From contig CAIPVV010000009.1 of assembly GCA_903868595.1 (NCBI GenBank), forward strand, positions 1 to 48,643: a DNA stretch of 48,643 bases, read 5' to 3'. The stretch comes from an uncultured Pseudomonadota bacterium. Its GTDB lineage: Bacteria; Pseudomonadota; Gammaproteobacteria; Steroidobacterales; Steroidobacteraceae. This document shows, piece by piece, positions 1 through 11,688 of the stretch. The notes beneath the pieces are model-generated. The model was not told the origin of the DNA. It saw only the letters and a program-made list of their open reading frames with translations, and ran no database searches. The position numbers were made by a program, and so were the translations under genes. Within the stretch, counting starts at the first letter, position 1. Each line of letters opens with the position of its first letter.

Positions 1-2
1 CG

Positions 3-823
<821 letters not shown>

Positions 824-827
<4 letters not shown>

Positions 828-1585
828 CCACGCCATTGCTTTCCATCCGTGACTTGCGCGTGCGCATCGGCGATCGCGAAGTACTCAAGGGCATCGACCT
901 GGACGTCCCGGCCGGCGAGGTGCACGCCATCATGGGCCCCAACGGTTCGGGCAAGAGCTCGCTCTCCCATGTGCTGGCCGGGCGCCCGGGCTACGAGGTC
1001 CTCGGCGGCAGCGTCACCTACCTGGGCAAGGACCTGCTGGCGCTGGCACCGGAGGAGCGCGCCCGCGAGGGCGTGTTCCTGGGCTTCCAGTACCCGGTGG
1101 AGATCCCTGGCGTGAACAACGCCTACCTGCTCAAGGCCGCGGTGAACGCCGCCCGCCGCCATCGCGGCGAGCCGGAGGTCGATGCGTTCGACTTCCTGAC
1201 GCTGGTGAAGGCCAAGATGCAGCTGATGAAGATGGACGAGGCCTTCCTGTCGCGCGGCGTGAACGAGGGGTTCTCGGGCGGTGAGAAGAAGCGCAACGAG
1301 ATCCTGCAGATGCTGGTGCTGGAGCCCAAGCTCGCGGTGCTGGATGAGACCGACTCGGGCCTGGACATCGACGCGCTGAAGATCGTCTCGGCCGGCATCC
1401 AGACCCTGCGCTCGCCCGAGCGCGCGATCGTGCTGGTGACGCACTACCAGCGGCTGCTTGACCACGTGGCGCCGGACCGCGTGCATGTGCTGGCGCGCGG
1501 CCGCATCGTGCGCAGCGGCGGGCCGGAGCTGGCGCTGGAGCTGGAGCGCCGCGGCTACGACTGGCTGCTCGAGGACGCGGCATAA
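824..1585 (+). CDS. sufC: SufC, ABC-type ATPase of the SUF system
   Basis: SufC is the soluble ATPase that binds SufB and SufD and drives conformational change of the scaffold; it is not a transporter subunit. The 253-residue protein has Walker A GPNGSGKS at about residues 38-45, the SufC form of the ABC signature ([11 protein letters not shown]) near residue 150, and Walker B followed by [13 protein letters not shown], which is diagnostic of SufC. Its ATG overlaps the sufB stop by four bases. Only two bases separate its stop from sufD. The length is normal for the family (about 250). Confidence 0.97.
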
Positions 1586-1587
1586 CG

Positions 1588-2876
1588 ATGAGCGCGAACT
1601 TCGCAACCCGACTGCTAGAAGAGCACGCCGCCTTTGCCGCCACCCTGCCCAGGGCGCAGGGCGAGGCGAGCGAGCGCCGGCACGCACTGGGCAAGGCCAG
1701 CGCCGCGGGACTTCCGCCGCTGCGCGACGACGCCTGGCGCTACAGCAACCTGCGGGCGGTGGAGAAGGCGCGCCTGGCGCCCGCGACGCCGCTCACCCCG
1801 GAGCAGGCCCTGGCCTCGGCCAGCCGCCTGCTGCCGCAGCCGCTGCCGGATTTCGCTCGTCTGGTGTTCGTCAACGGCCAGCTGCTGCGCCCCCTCTCCG
1901 GGGAGCCGGCGGACCTCGTCGGCGCCCGCCTGGAGCTCAGCAGCGGCCATACCGAGGGGGTGCTTGCCCCCACGGCGGATGAGCGCTTCGCGTGGCTCAA
2001 CGCCGCCTTTGCCACGGACATCGCGCGCCTGGCGGTCAGCGGCACGCTGCAGCTGGAAGTGCTGTACCTGACTGTCCCCACCCCGAACGCGGGGGCGACC
2101 TACCCGCGGCTGGAGGTCGCGGTGGGCAATCACGCGCGCCTGGTGCTGGTCGAGCGGCACCTGGGCGGCGGCGGCCCGGCGGCCCTGAACGCACCCAGCG
2201 TGCAGATCGAGGTGGGTGCCGCCGGCGTGGCCGAGCACTACCGGCTGCAGGCCAGCGCCCCTGACGCGGTGATCATGGACAGCCTGCTGGCGACGCTGGC
2301 CGCGGGCGCCCGCTATGAGCTCACGCAACTGAGCTGGGGCGCGGCGTCCGCGCGCCACTCCACCCGCATCCAACTCTCCGGCGAAGGCGCGAGCCTGCTC
2401 GTCAACGGCATGAGCCTGAGCGATGCCAATCGAGTGCTGGACACGGCCATCCAGGTCGAGCACGTGGCCCGCCGCACGAGCAGCGAGCAGACCCTTCGCG
2501 CGATTGCCAACGGCCGGTCCCGCATCGCCTTCAACAGCCGCGTGGAAGTTGCCTCCAGCGCCGGCGGCGCCGATTCGCGCCAGTCGCTCAAGGGACTCCT
2601 CGGCTCCCCTGGCGCCGAGGTCAACCTGCGGCCGCAGCTGGAGATTTCCACCGATGAGGTCAAGGCAAGCCACGGCGCCACCACCGGCGCGCTGGACGAC
2701 AACATGCTCTTCTACCTGCTCTCGAGGGGGCTGGACCCGGACACGGCGCGCAAGCTGCTGGAGTGGGCGTTCATCGAGGACGTCATGAGCCGCATCCGCA
2801 TCCCGGCGCTGCGCCGCCAGGTGGAGCTGGCCAGCGTTGACTGCCTGGGCAACGCGACCGCGCTGGAGGCGCTGCG

Positions 2877-2880
<4 letters not shown>
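1588..2880 (+). CDS. sufD: SufD, Fe-S cluster assembly scaffold subunit
   Basis: SufD is the SufB paralogue that completes the SufBC2D complex and is needed for iron acquisition by the scaffold. The 430-residue protein has the N-terminal helical region with DDAWRYSNLRAVEK, the beta-helical core, and the conserved C-terminal segment KASHGATTGALDDNMLFYLL, where SufB/SufD proteins carry a conserved His. It ends in the helical RKLLEWAFIEDV region. The gene overlaps sufS by four bases (ATGA). Length and order (B-C-D-S) match a standard suf operon. Confidence 0.96.
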
Positions 2881-4123
<1,243 letters not shown>

Positions 4124-4124
<1 letters not shown>

Positions 4125-4576
4125 TGGAACTGCAAGACCTCTATCGCGAAGTGATCCTGGATCACAACAAGCACCCGCGTAACTTCGGCCGGCTGGATCC
4201 GGCCGATGCCGTGGCCAACGGCCACAACCCGCTGTGCGGCGACAAGCTCACCGTCACGCTGCGCCTGGCCAATGACGCCATCCAGGACGTGAAGTTCGAG
4301 GGCAACGGCTGCGCGATCTCCGTGGCCTCCGCCTCCATGATGACCGAGGCGATCAAGGGCAAGGACCGCGCGAGCGTCAACCAACTGTTCGACAAGGTGC
4401 ACGCGCTGCTCACGCAGCAGGATGCGCCGAGCACGGACCTGGGCAAGCTTGCGGCGCTGTCGGGCGTACGCGAATTCCCTGCCCGCGTGAAGTGCGCCAG
4501 CCTCTGCTGGCACACGCTCAACGCGGCGCTGGCCACTGCGGATGCAGCATCCGCTCCCGCCGTCTCCACCGAGTGA
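4124..4576 (+). CDS. sufU: SufU-type scaffold or sulfur-transfer protein
   Basis: This is a 150-residue IscU-fold protein of the SufU type. It has the three conserved ligand cysteines at C38 (NPLCGD), C63 (GNGCAIS) and C124 (RVKCASLCW), plus an extra C128. Between the second and third ligand lies the roughly 20-residue insertion typical of SufU (around KGKDRASVNQLFDKV to FPARVKC) and absent from IscU. SufU family members are Zn-dependent sulfurtransferases for SufS. Placement directly after sufS supports that role. The last 15 residues are low-complexity and poorly conserved. Confidence 0.92.
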
Positions 4577-4580
4577 TCCC

Positions 4581-5132
4581 ATGCGCGGCTATGAAAACGA
4601 ACCCTTTGTAATCTCTCGGCCGGTCAAGGCCGTGATGGTGCCCGCCGGCACCGAGATCGACCTGGTACCCGGCCAGGCCGGCTACATCACGCAGGCCCTG
4701 GGTGGCAGCTTCACGCTGTACATCGAGGGCAACCTGTTCCGGCTCGCCGGTGCGGACGCCGACGCGATCGGCAAGGACGTCACACTGCCGCCGGAACTGC
4801 CGCCCAATTCCACCGAGAATGACGTACGCGAGCTGGCCTGGCAGCAGATGCGCACCTGTTTCGACCCGGAGATCCCGATCAACATCGTGGAGCTCGGCCT
4901 GATCTACGAGTGCGATGTCACGCCCAACGAGGACGGCACGCGCAGCGTCGCCGTGCGCATGACGCTGACCGCGCCAGGTTGCGGCATGGGCGATATCCTG
5001 GTGCACGACGTGAAGGAGAAGATCGAGCTCATCCCCACGGTGCGCAATGCGGACGTGGAACTGGTGTTCGACCCGCCGTGGAACCAGTCGATGATGTCAC
5101 AGGCCGCGCGCCTGCAGACCGGGATGATGTGA
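4581..5132 (+). CDS. sufT: SufT, Fe-S cluster assembly factor (MIP18/DUF59 family)
   Basis: SufT proteins assist maturation or transfer of Fe-S clusters. This 183-residue protein has the SufT N-terminal module (VPAGTEIDLVPGQAGYITQA followed by GGSFTLYIEGNLFRL) and a C-terminal MIP18/DUF59 domain with the family motif TAPGCGMGDI containing the conserved cysteine. I chose ATG 4581, four bases after the sufU stop. An in-frame ATG at 4542 would overlap sufU by 35 bases and add residues not typical of the family. A GTG start for the next gene follows one base after its stop. Confidence 0.93.
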   Translation: MRGYENEPFVISRPVKAVMVPAGTEIDLVPGQAGYITQALGGSFTLYIEGNLFRLAGADADAIGKDVTLPPELPPNSTENDVRELAWQQMRTCFDPEIPINIVELGLIYECDVTPNEDGTRSVAVRMTLTAPGCGMGDILVHDVKEKIELIPTVRNADVELVFDPPWNQSMMSQAARLQTGMM

Positions 5133-5133
5133 G

Positions 5134-5571
5134 GTGCGGCAGCTGACGCTGCTGCGCCACGGGCGGGCAGAGTGGCCCGCCGGTCGCTATGCCGACTTCG
5201 ACCGGCCACTGGACCCCACGGGCATTGCCCAGGTGGAGCATTCCGCCATGCAGATCGCCGCCCTGCCCCACCCGCCCACGCTGTGCCTGGCGAGCGACGC
5301 GGCGCGGACCCGCGAGACCGCTCAGCGCCTTGCGCACGCGCTTGGGCTGCCTGCGGAGGCGGTTCGCTTCGAGCACCGCCTGTACCTCGCGGCGCCAGAG
5401 GTGATCCGGCAGGTGCTGGCCGAACAGGCGGCGCGGCGACGCTACGTGGTGCTGGTCGGGCACAACCCGGGCCTAAGCGAGCTGGCCGGGGAACTGGCAG
5501 GCACGCCGGGCAGCGTGGGCCTGGGTACCGGCCAGTGGCGCCAGTACCCGATGGGGCCGCACGGGAGCTAG
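5134..5571 (+). CDS. SixA-like histidine phosphatase with an atypical C-terminus
   Basis: This is a histidine-phosphatase (phosphoglycerate mutase-like) domain with the catalytic RHG motif near the N-terminus (LTLLRHGRAEW), SDAARTRETAQRL, and the second catalytic histidine in VLVGHNPGLSELA. SixA proteins remove phosphate from phosphohistidine, e.g. on HPt domains or PTS proteins. The gene starts with GTG one base after sufT and is probably co-transcribed with the suf genes. It is 145 residues, about 15 shorter than usual, and the end (GTGQWRQYPMGPHGS) does not resemble the family. The 3' end may have been altered by the same decay that broke the neighbouring gene. The catalytic core is intact. 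Confidence 0.8.
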   Translation: MRQLTLLRHGRAEWPAGRYADFDRPLDPTGIAQVEHSAMQIAALPHPPTLCLASDAARTRETAQRLAHALGLPAEAVRFEHRLYLAAPEVIRQVLAEQAARRRYVVLVGHNPGLSELAGELAGTPGSVGLGTGQWRQYPMGPHGS

Positions 5572-5681
5572 GCGGCGGCGTCAGTCTGCAGGCGCTCGGC
5601 CTGCTCCTGCCCCCGGTCGCGGTGCACCCCGGCGTGCACGCGGCACGGCAGCGGGATCATCCGGGTCGCTGCGAGGAGCTT

Positions 5682-6183
5682 CTACCGGTGGTTCACGAAG
5701 GCCACTGCGAGGCCCTGCTGCACCGGCCAGTGCTGCGGACCCCGCGCGAAGGCGACGTAGCGCGCGAGCCAGATGTCGAAGCGCGGCGAGACGGCCGTGG
5801 AACCGATGGCACGCAGCCCCATCCAGCGCTCCTGCGTCACCCGCCCGATGCGATGGCACACGCCCCTCTTCCCCACCTGTCGCAGCCGGAAGGCGATCCG
5901 GGAGCCTGCGATCATCCACAGGCCCTGGCCGAAGCTCTGCGCGTACGCGTCCTGGAGGTCCGGCACGCCCCGCTGTGCGGTGGCGGCAATCCAGAACGGC
6001 GCGGGCGCAAGCGGGATGGCGCCGTAGGCGGCCAGGAACAATCAGGCGCTGACCAGCACCGCGAGCCACGACACCAGGCGCACGCCCTGGAGGCCGCGAA
6101 GTACTCGTGGATGATGTCGGTGAGGCTGAGCACCAGCGGCCAGTACAGCACGCCCGCGGTGCAGGTCAGCGTACCGGTCCCGC
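5682..6183 (-). pseudogene. yhhQ: Queuosine precursor transporter (YhhQ/VUT family), inactivated
   Basis: Pieces of a VUT-family membrane protein lie in two - strand frames. The N-terminal piece, at about 6181-6100, reads AGVLYWPLVLSLTDIIHEYF. A one-base frameshift near 6,100 leads into a second frame continuing LQGVRLVSWLAVLVSA, then an in-frame TGA (6042-6044), then LFLAAYGAIPLAPAPFW and the family motif region GVCHRIGRVTQERWMGLRAI-GSTAVSPRFDIWL. It ends FVNHR at 5682. The family imports preQ0/preQ1 for tRNA queuosine. The frameshift and internal stop indicate loss of function unless the sequence contains errors. The N-terminal 20-30 residues are not recognisable. Confidence 0.82.
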
Positions 6184-6360
6184 CAGCAGCTGCCGGTGCC
6201 CGTCGGCCAGCCCCGGCGTGCCCACCGGGCAGAACCCCTGGGGACCCACGCACGGGGTGATCGGCGCGTCGGTGCTGCACACGTCGGCCAGCGCGATCAA
6301 CCGCCGGACGGCGCGGTTTTCAGCCGGGCGCCCGCGGATCTGCCCCGCCCTGCAAGCGGA

Positions 6361-8205
6361 CTACTCCACCGAGCACGCGCAGTACGCGTAGGTATGGTTG
6401 GGCGTGGCGAGGCGCTGCCAGCGCGCGATCTCCGCCTCCAGGGGCGAGAAGGGCGCCGTCAGGCGCGCAAGCCTTTCCACCGGCGCACCCAGCACCGAAC
6501 CGGTGGCGCGGGCCATCTGGGCGCCCATCTGCAGCGCCAGCTCCTGCGCCCAGGAGAGCTGCGGCTCGACGCGCTCCACCACGTAGTCCTCGCCCAGCTT
6601 GGCGCGCACAGCCGCCGCCTTCACGGCCTGCTCCAGACCACCCAAATGGTCCACGAGCCCCAGGCGCTGCGCCTCGGAGCCGATCCAGACCCGTCCCTGC
6701 GCGATCGCGTGGACCTCGTCGCGCGAGCGCCCGCGGCCCTGCGCAACGTGAGCCAGGAACTGCTCGTAGCCGTGCTCGATGCTCGCCTGCAGGAACTCGC
6801 CGGCCTTCGGGTCCAGCGGCCGGTCCAGGCGCAGGGTGCCGGAGAGCGGCGTCGTGCCGACGCCGTCCACCGTGACCCCCAGGCGCGCCAGCGCGCGGTC
6901 CAGCGTCGGAATCGCCGCGAAGATGCCGATGGAGCCCGTGATCGTGGTCGCGCTGGCGAAGATCTCATCGGCGGGCGCGGCGATGTAGTAGCCACCGGAG
7001 GCCGCGACATCCCCCATCGAGACGATCACCGGCTTGCCGGCCTGCTTCAGCGCGACGACCTCGCGGTAGATCTGCTCGGAGGCCAGGACGCTGCCGCCCG
7101 GGCTGTTCACGCGCAGCACCACCGCGCGGACCTTCTCATTCAGCCGCGCATCGCGGATGAGCCGGGCGGTGGACTTTCCGCCCACGGAGCCCGGCGGCTG
7201 CTCGCCATCCAGGATTTCGCCACTGGCAATGATCACGCCGACCTGCCGGTCGCTGTCCCGGTGAATGCGACGCTCCGCCTTGACCACGCGCACGTAGTCG
7301 CCCTGGCTGATGGCGTTGTACAGGTGTGTATCGCTGTCCTCGCCCACCAGCTGGATCAGGCGCTGGCTGACCTCGGCCTGGGTCTTCAGGCCCGTGACCA
7401 GACCGGCCTTGTAGGCGACTGCGGCGCTGTCGCCCCCGGCCTGCTGGGTTGCCTCGACGAAGGTGTTCACGTAGCGGGCAACGGCCTGCGGCTCCAGGTC
7501 GCGGGCCTTGCCCACGGCGGCCTGATAGCCCGCCCACAGTGGATTCAGGTACGCGAGGCTCTCCTCCTTGTCGGCCGGCGACATGTCCGTGCGCACGTAG
7601 GTTTCCGCCGCGCTCTTGTACATGCCGACGCGGAAGAGGTGCAGGTCGATGGAGAGCTTCTCCAGCGCGCCCTTGAAGTACATGCGGTAGCGATCGTAGC
7701 CCTCGATGAGGACGGTCCCGAACGGGTCGAGGTAGACCTCGTCGGCGCGCGCCGCCAGGTAGTACTGGGCCTGGGAATAGCTGCTCGCCTGGGCGATGAC
7801 TTTCTTGCCGGCGGCCCGGAACTTGGCGATCGAGGCGCCCAGCTCCTCCAGCGTCGGCTGGCCGGCATCGCTCATGTCGTCCAGTTCCAGCACCAGGGCC
7901 GCGACGCGCTTGTCGGAGGCCGCCGCATCGATGGCATCGGTGAGATCCCACAGCAGCGTCTGGGGTGAACCCCGGCCGCTGGCCTGGTTGAAGGCCCGTT
8001 CGATGGGATCGCTGGAGAGTTGCTCGACGATCTTTCCCTGGGGATGGATCACGAGCGCCGCCTTGGCAGGCAGACGGGGGATGGTGCTGCGCAGGGCCCC
8101 GATCACGAAGCCGAACAGCAGCAGCAGGAGAAGAAGATGCAGGAAGCGACGCAGCCCATCCAGGCCGCGCCACACACCCTTAAAGAACCCGCCTATCGTC
8201 GCCAT
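6361..8205 (-). CDS. sppA: Signal peptide peptidase SppA, 67 kDa type
   Basis: SppA is a membrane-anchored Ser/Lys-dyad protease that degrades signal peptides left in the inner membrane. The 614 residues match the long tandem-domain type. They start with an N-terminal anchor helix (LHLLLLLLLFGFVIGAL). The first peptidase domain carries the general-base lysine in FRVGMYKSAAE followed by RTDMSPADKEES. The second has the conserved VNSPGGSVLASE and the nucleophile serine in GDVAASGGYYIA. The last residues (NHTYAYCACSVE) look unusual for the family but do not affect the domains. It is the last gene of the ribosomal/tRNA-modification cluster, 32 bases after rplS. Confidence 0.95.
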   Translation of the reverse strand: MATIGGFFKGVWRGLDGLRRFLHLLLLLLLFGFVIGALRSTIPRLPAKAALVIHPQGKIVEQLSSDPIERAFNQASGRGSPQTLLWDLTDAIDAAASDKRVAALVLELDDMSDAGQPTLEELGASIAKFRAAGKKVIAQASSYSQAQYYLAARADEVYLDPFGTVLIEGYDRYRMYFKGALEKLSIDLHLFRVGMYKSAAETYVRTDMSPADKEESLAYLNPLWAGYQAAVGKARDLEPQAVARYVNTFVEATQQAGGDSAAVAYKAGLVTGLKTQAEVSQRLIQLVGEDSDTHLYNAISQGDYVRVVKAERRIHRDSDRQVGVIIASGEILDGEQPPGSVGGKSTARLIRDARLNEKVRAVVLRVNSPGGSVLASEQIYREVVALKQAGKPVIVSMGDVAASGGYYIAAPADEIFASATTITGSIGIFAAIPTLDRALARLGVTVDGVGTTPLSGTLRLDRPLDPKAGEFLQASIEHGYEQFLAHVAQGRGRSRDEVHAIAQGRVWIGSEAQRLGLVDHLGGLEQAVKAAAVRAKLGEDYVVERVEPQLSWAQELALQMGAQMARATGSVLGAPVERLARLTAPFSPLEAEIARWQRLATPNHTYAYCACSVE

Positions 8206-8237
8206 AGCCAGACGGGCTCCTACAGGTTGCCGTCAGA

Positions 8238-8582
8238 TCAGACCTTTTCCTCGATACGCGCTGCCTTGCCGGACAGGTCGCGCAGGTAGTACAGCTTAGC
8301 GCGACGCACGTTGCCGCGGCGCTTGACGCTGATGTCGCTGATCGACGGGCTGTACAGCTGGAAGACGCGCTCGACGCCCTCGCCGTGCGAGATCTTGCGC
8401 ACGGTGACCGAGGAGTTGAAGCCGCGGTTGCTGCGCGCGATCACGACGCCTTCGTAGGCCTGCACGCGCTCGCGGTCGCCTTCCGTCACCTTGACCGACA
8501 CGACGATCGTGTCGCCCGGCTTGAACTCCGGGTAGGTGCGCGTGACGCGCTCGGCTTCGATCTGCTGGATGATGTGGTTCAT
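8238..8582 (-). CDS. rplS: 50S ribosomal protein L19
   Basis: L19 sits at the 30S-50S interface of the ribosome. The 114-residue protein shows the family signature [20 protein letters not shown], then [12 protein letters not shown] and [37 protein letters not shown], so it is full length. Its ATG overlaps the trmD stop (ATGA). It completes the classical rpsP-rimM-trmD-rplS cluster. Confidence 0.98.
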   Translation of the reverse strand: MNHIIQQIEAERVTRTYPEFKPGDTIVVSVKVTEGDRERVQAYEGVVIARSNRGFNSSVTVRKISHGEGVERVFQLYSPSISDISVKRRGNVRRAKLYYLRDLSGKAARIEEKV

Positions 8583-9385
8583 TGTGGTCCGTCCTCGTTC
8601 GCTGGCCCCTGCGGGCCCCGCCTTTCTTGCAAGAATTCGTTCAGTAACGCAGCCCGCTCCGCCCTCTCGGCCGCAGCCAGCTGACCCTCAATTGCGTCCG
8701 TCGCCGCCTTCAGCAGCAGGTCCGGGCGCACCGCCCAGGTCTTGCCGAGCGCCTGCTTCAGGCGCCAGCGCCGGATTTGCGCGTGGTCCCCGGAGCGCAG
8801 CACCTCCGGTACCACCCTCCCCTGGAACTCCTCGGGCCGGGTGTAGTGCGGCCAGTCCAGCAGACCGGTCGCAAACGACTCCTCGACACTCGAGCGCGCG
8901 TCATTCAACGCACCCTCCAACAGCCGCGCCACCGCATCGATCACGATCAGCGCCGGCAACTCACCGCCGGAGAGCACGTAGTCCCCGACCGAGAGCTCCT
9001 CGTCGATCGACGTCGCGATCACGCGCTCATCGATCCCCTCATAGCGTCCCGCCACCAGCACCAGGCCGGCCTGCTCGCGCAGCGACTGCGCCTTGCGCTG
9101 GTCGAACGGCCTGCCTTGCGCCGACAGATAAATCCGCCGGCTGCCCGGCGGGCAGCGTTCCTGAGCCGCGGCAATGGCTGCCGTCAGCGGCTCGGGCTTC
9201 AAAACCATCCCCGGTCCGCCCCCGTAGGGCCGGTCGTCCACCGTGTGGTGGACATCGCTCGTATGCGAGCGCGGGTCTTCGCATCCCACTGTCAGCAGGC
9301 CGCGCTCCTGCGCCCTGCCCAGCACACCGTGTGCGAGCGCCTGCCGGATCATCTCCGGAAACAGCGTCACGACCTCAATGTGCAT
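8579..9385 (-). CDS. trmD: tRNA (guanine-37-N1)-methyltransferase TrmD
   Basis: TrmD methylates G37 of tRNAs with G36, preventing +1 frameshifting, using S-adenosylmethionine bound in a trefoil knot. The 268-residue protein begins [12 protein letters not shown] and contains the knot region [20 protein letters not shown], upstream [15 protein letters not shown], and [17 protein letters not shown] chose ATG 9385, where the rimM stop and trmD start share a base (TGATG). A start six codons earlier would overlap rimM and adds nothing conserved. The rplS start overlaps the trmD stop. Confidence 0.97.
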   Translation of the reverse strand: MHIEVVTLFPEMIRQALAHGVLGRAQERGLLTVGCEDPRSHTSDVHHTVDDRPYGGGPGMVLKPEPLTAAIAAAQERCPPGSRRIYLSAQGRPFDQRKAQSLREQAGLVLVAGRYEGIDERVIATSIDEELSVGDYVLSGGELPALIVIDAVARLLEGALNDARSSVEESFATGLLDWPHYTRPEEFQGRVVPEVLRSGDHAQIRRWRLKQALGKTWAVRPDLLLKAATDAIEGQLAAAERAERAALLNEFLQERRGPQGPANEDGPQ

Positions 9386-9909
9386 CAAAGCTCTTCCGGC
9401 CAATCGACCAGGACGTGTCCGGCCTCCCGCTCCACGCGCTTCAGATGCGGCGGCGCAGCCGGTACCCAGTGTTCCCGCACGCCCCGCACGACCATCACCG
9501 CACCTGCCGGAAGGTCCACGAAATGGCTCACTGCACCCAGCTCGGCCCCCTCCACGTTCACCACGCGCAGACCGATGAGGTCCTCGCGGTAGTGCTCGCG
9601 CGGCGCGGGCTCGGCGAGCGACGTGCGCTCCACCTGCACCCAGCTGCCCGCGAGGGCCAGCGCCACGTCGCGGTCTTCCACGCCTTCCAGTTGCACCCGC
9701 AGCTGCCCCTTGTAGGCATCGCCTGCGAGCAGCTTGCGCTCCTGGGTCTGCCCGTTGGCCTGCAGCAAGTGCCAGCCAGCGTGCTCCAGCAGAGCCTCGG
9801 GCGGATCCGTGAAGGAGTTCACCTTGAGCCAGCCGCGCACGCCGTGCACGCTGACGATCTGCCCGAGCGTCAGGTAACGCGCCGGCTCTGCGGTCCGCGA
9901 ACCTGACAT
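9385..9909 (-). CDS. rimM: Ribosome maturation factor RimM
   Basis: RimM binds S19 and helps 30S head maturation. The 174-residue product has the N-terminal RimM barrel with LGQIVSVHGVRGWLKVNSFT and a C-terminal PRC-barrel region (REDLIGLRVVNVEGAELGAV). I chose ATG 9909 (MSGSRTAEPARYLTLGQI), 13 bases past the rpsP stop. An ATG at 9939 also fits the frame but would overlap rpsP by 17 bases and adds ten non-conserved residues. Confidence 0.95.
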   Translation of the reverse strand: MSGSRTAEPARYLTLGQIVSVHGVRGWLKVNSFTDPPEALLEHAGWHLLQANGQTQERKLLAGDAYKGQLRVQLEGVEDRDVALALAGSWVQVERTSLAEPAPREHYREDLIGLRVVNVEGAELGAVSHFVDLPAGAVMVVRGVREHWVPAAPPHLKRVEREAGHVLVDWPEEL

Positions 9910-9922
9910 ACGTTCAGTTCGC

Positions 9923-10186
9923 TCAGGCGGTCGCGGCAACCGCCTGCTTGCGGTAGGCCTTCACGAGTGCGCCGACGCGCTCGGACTGCTGGGCACCCTT
10001 GCCCAGCCAGAAGTCGATGCGCGGCAGATCCAAGCGGATCTTCGTGTCGTTCTTGCGAGCGGTGGGGTTGAAGAACCCAACCATCTCAAGACTCTTGCCG
10101 CCCTGCCGCTTGCGGCTGTCGGTCACAACAATGTGATAGAAGGGCTGGTTGCGAGCACCGCGCCGGGTCAGTCGAATCGTCACCAT
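9923..10186 (-). CDS. rpsP: 30S ribosomal protein S16
   Basis: S16 is a primary-binding 30S assembly protein. The 87-residue sequence is complete and typical: MVTIRLTRRGARNQPFYHIV, then DSRKRQGGKSLEMVGFFNPT, and a DFWLGKGAQQSERVGALVK end. It opens the rpsP-rimM-trmD-rplS block and is preceded by a 126-base gap after ffh that probably carries the promoter. Confidence 0.98.
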   Translation of the reverse strand: MVTIRLTRRGARNQPFYHIVVTDSRKRQGGKSLEMVGFFNPTARKNDTKIRLDLPRIDFWLGKGAQQSERVGALVKAYRKQAVAATA

Positions 10187-10221
10187 GGATATGTACGCTT
10201 ACGTTGCCTGAAAGGGGGCCG

Positions 10222-10238
10222 CTGATTCATTAAATCAG
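10222..10238 (-). promoter_or_regulatory. Perfect 6-bp inverted repeat in the ffh-rpsP gap
   Basis: CTGATT and AATCAG flank a 5-base spacer in the 126-base gap between the ffh stop and the rpsP start. It is AT-rich against a GC-rich background. It could be part of the rpsP promoter or leader, or a weak terminator for ffh. There is no clear T-tract on the reading strand, so the function is uncertain. Confidence 0.35.
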
Positions 10239-10312
10239 GGCCACGAAAAAGAGGCCGGATTCTACTCAGATCAACAGCTTCCGGCAAATTTCCGCTGCAG
10301 GGAGCTGGCAGG

Positions 10313-11680
10313 TCAGAACCGGGGCGGCATCGGACCCTTCATGCCGGCCTGCCCGGCGAGGCTTCCCAGCATGCGCTGCAGCTTGCCGCCGCCCATTTTC
10401 TTCATCATTTTCTGCATGGTGAGGAACTGCTTGAGCAGGCGGTTGACGTCCTGAACCTGGACCCCGGATCCTGCTGCAATGCGGCGCTTACGCGAGCCGT
10501 CGATGAGTTCCGGGCGCCGGCGCTCGCGGCGCGTCATGGAGTCGATCATCGCGATCTGGCGCCGCACCTCCTTGTCGCCCTGTCCGGCCGGCATGTTCTT
10601 GGCGGCCGCCATGCCCCCCGGCAGCTTGTCGAGAAGGCCGGCCATGCCGCCCATCTTCTGCAGCTGCAGCAGCTGGCTCTTGAGGTCCGCCAGGTCGAAA
10701 CCCTTGCCGCTGGCCACCTTCTTGGCCAGGCGCTCGGCCTCGGCCGCATCGACATTCTTCTGGACCTCCTGGACCAGGGCGACCACGTCGCCCATGCCCA
10801 GGATGCGGGAAGCCATGCGCTCGGCGTCGAAAGGCTCCAGCGCCTCGGTCTTCTCGCCGGTGCCCAGGAAGAGGATCGGCTTGCCGGTGATCTCCCGCAC
10901 CGACAGCGCCGCGCCGCCGCGGGCATCGCCGTCCGCCTTGGTCAGGATGACGCCGGAGAGCGCCAGGGCCTCCTTGAAGGCCCGGGCCGCGTTGATCGCA
11001 TCCTGGCCGGCCATGGCGTCCACCACGAACAGCCGCTCGTGCGGGGTCACCACCGCGTCGATGTCGCGCACCTCCTGCATGAGGTCCGCATCGATGTGCA
11101 ACCGGCCCGCGGTGTCGACGATCAGCACGTCGTACACGCCCTTGCGAGCCTGCTCCAGCGCCCCCTTGGCGATCTGCGGGCCGGAGAGGCCGATGCCCAC
11201 CGGGAAGAAGTCGGCGCCGACCTGGGTCGCCAGGCGCTCCAGCTGCAGCACGGCCGCCGGCCGGCGGATGTCGGTGGACACCAGCAGGACGCGTTTCTTG
11301 CCCGCGATCAGGTGCTTGGCGAGCTTACCCGCGGTGGTGGTCTTGCCGGCGCCCTGCAGGCCCGCCAGCAGGATCACCGCCGGCGGCTGGACGCGCAGGT
11401 CCAGGCCCCCGCGCCCCCCGCCCATCACGTTCACCAGTTCCTGGTGGATCACGCCGATGAACGCCTGGCCCGGGGTAAGGCTCCCCACCACCTCGGTGCC
11501 CAGGGCCTTGAGCTTCACCGCCTCGATGAAGGTCTTGACCACCGGGAGGGCGACGTCGGCCTCCAGGAGCGCCATGCGGACTTCCCGCAGCGTCTCGGCG
11601 ATGTTCTCTTCGGTCAGGCGGCCACGGCCGCGCAGCGCATTGGCGGCCTGGGAGAGCCGCTCGGTCAGGTTCGTAAACAT
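10313..11680 (-). CDS. ffh: Signal recognition particle protein Ffh
   Basis: Ffh (SRP54) binds 4.5S RNA and nascent signal sequences and targets ribosomes to FtsY at the inner membrane. The 455 residues contain the N helical bundle, then the GTPase domain with GLQGAGKTTT, DTAGR and TKADGDARGG. The methionine-rich M domain follows (QKMGGMAGLLDKLPGG, MTRRERRRPE, RRIAAGSGVQVQDVNRLL). Length and domains are normal. It lies eight bases downstream of radA on the same strand and may be co-transcribed with it. Confidence 0.97.
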   Translation of the reverse strand: MFTNLTERLSQAANALRGRGRLTEENIAETLREVRMALLEADVALPVVKTFIEAVKLKALGTEVVGSLTPGQAFIGVIHQELVNVMGGGRGGLDLRVQPPAVILLAGLQGAGKTTTAGKLAKHLIAGKKRVLLVSTDIRRPAAVLQLERLATQVGADFFPVGIGLSGPQIAKGALEQARKGVYDVLIVDTAGRLHIDADLMQEVRDIDAVVTPHERLFVVDAMAGQDAINAARAFKEALALSGVILTKADGDARGGAALSVREITGKPILFLGTGEKTEALEPFDAERMASRILGMGDVVALVQEVQKNVDAAEAERLAKKVASGKGFDLADLKSQLLQLQKMGGMAGLLDKLPGGMAAAKNMPAGQGDKEVRRQIAMIDSMTRRERRRPELIDGSRKRRIAAGSGVQVQDVNRLLKQFLTMQKMMKKMGGGKLQRMLGSLAGQAGMKGPMPPRF

Positions 11681-11688
11681 GGGCGCGA

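Noticed and set aside
5581..6069. 162-codon - strand frame in the yhhQ region
   Set aside because: It is a different frame from the recognisable VUT-family pieces and is rich in Arg/Pro/Ala without structure.
6196..7968. 590-codon + strand frame opposite sppA
   Set aside because: Antisense to SppA with low-complexity composition; SppA motifs are intact on the other strand.
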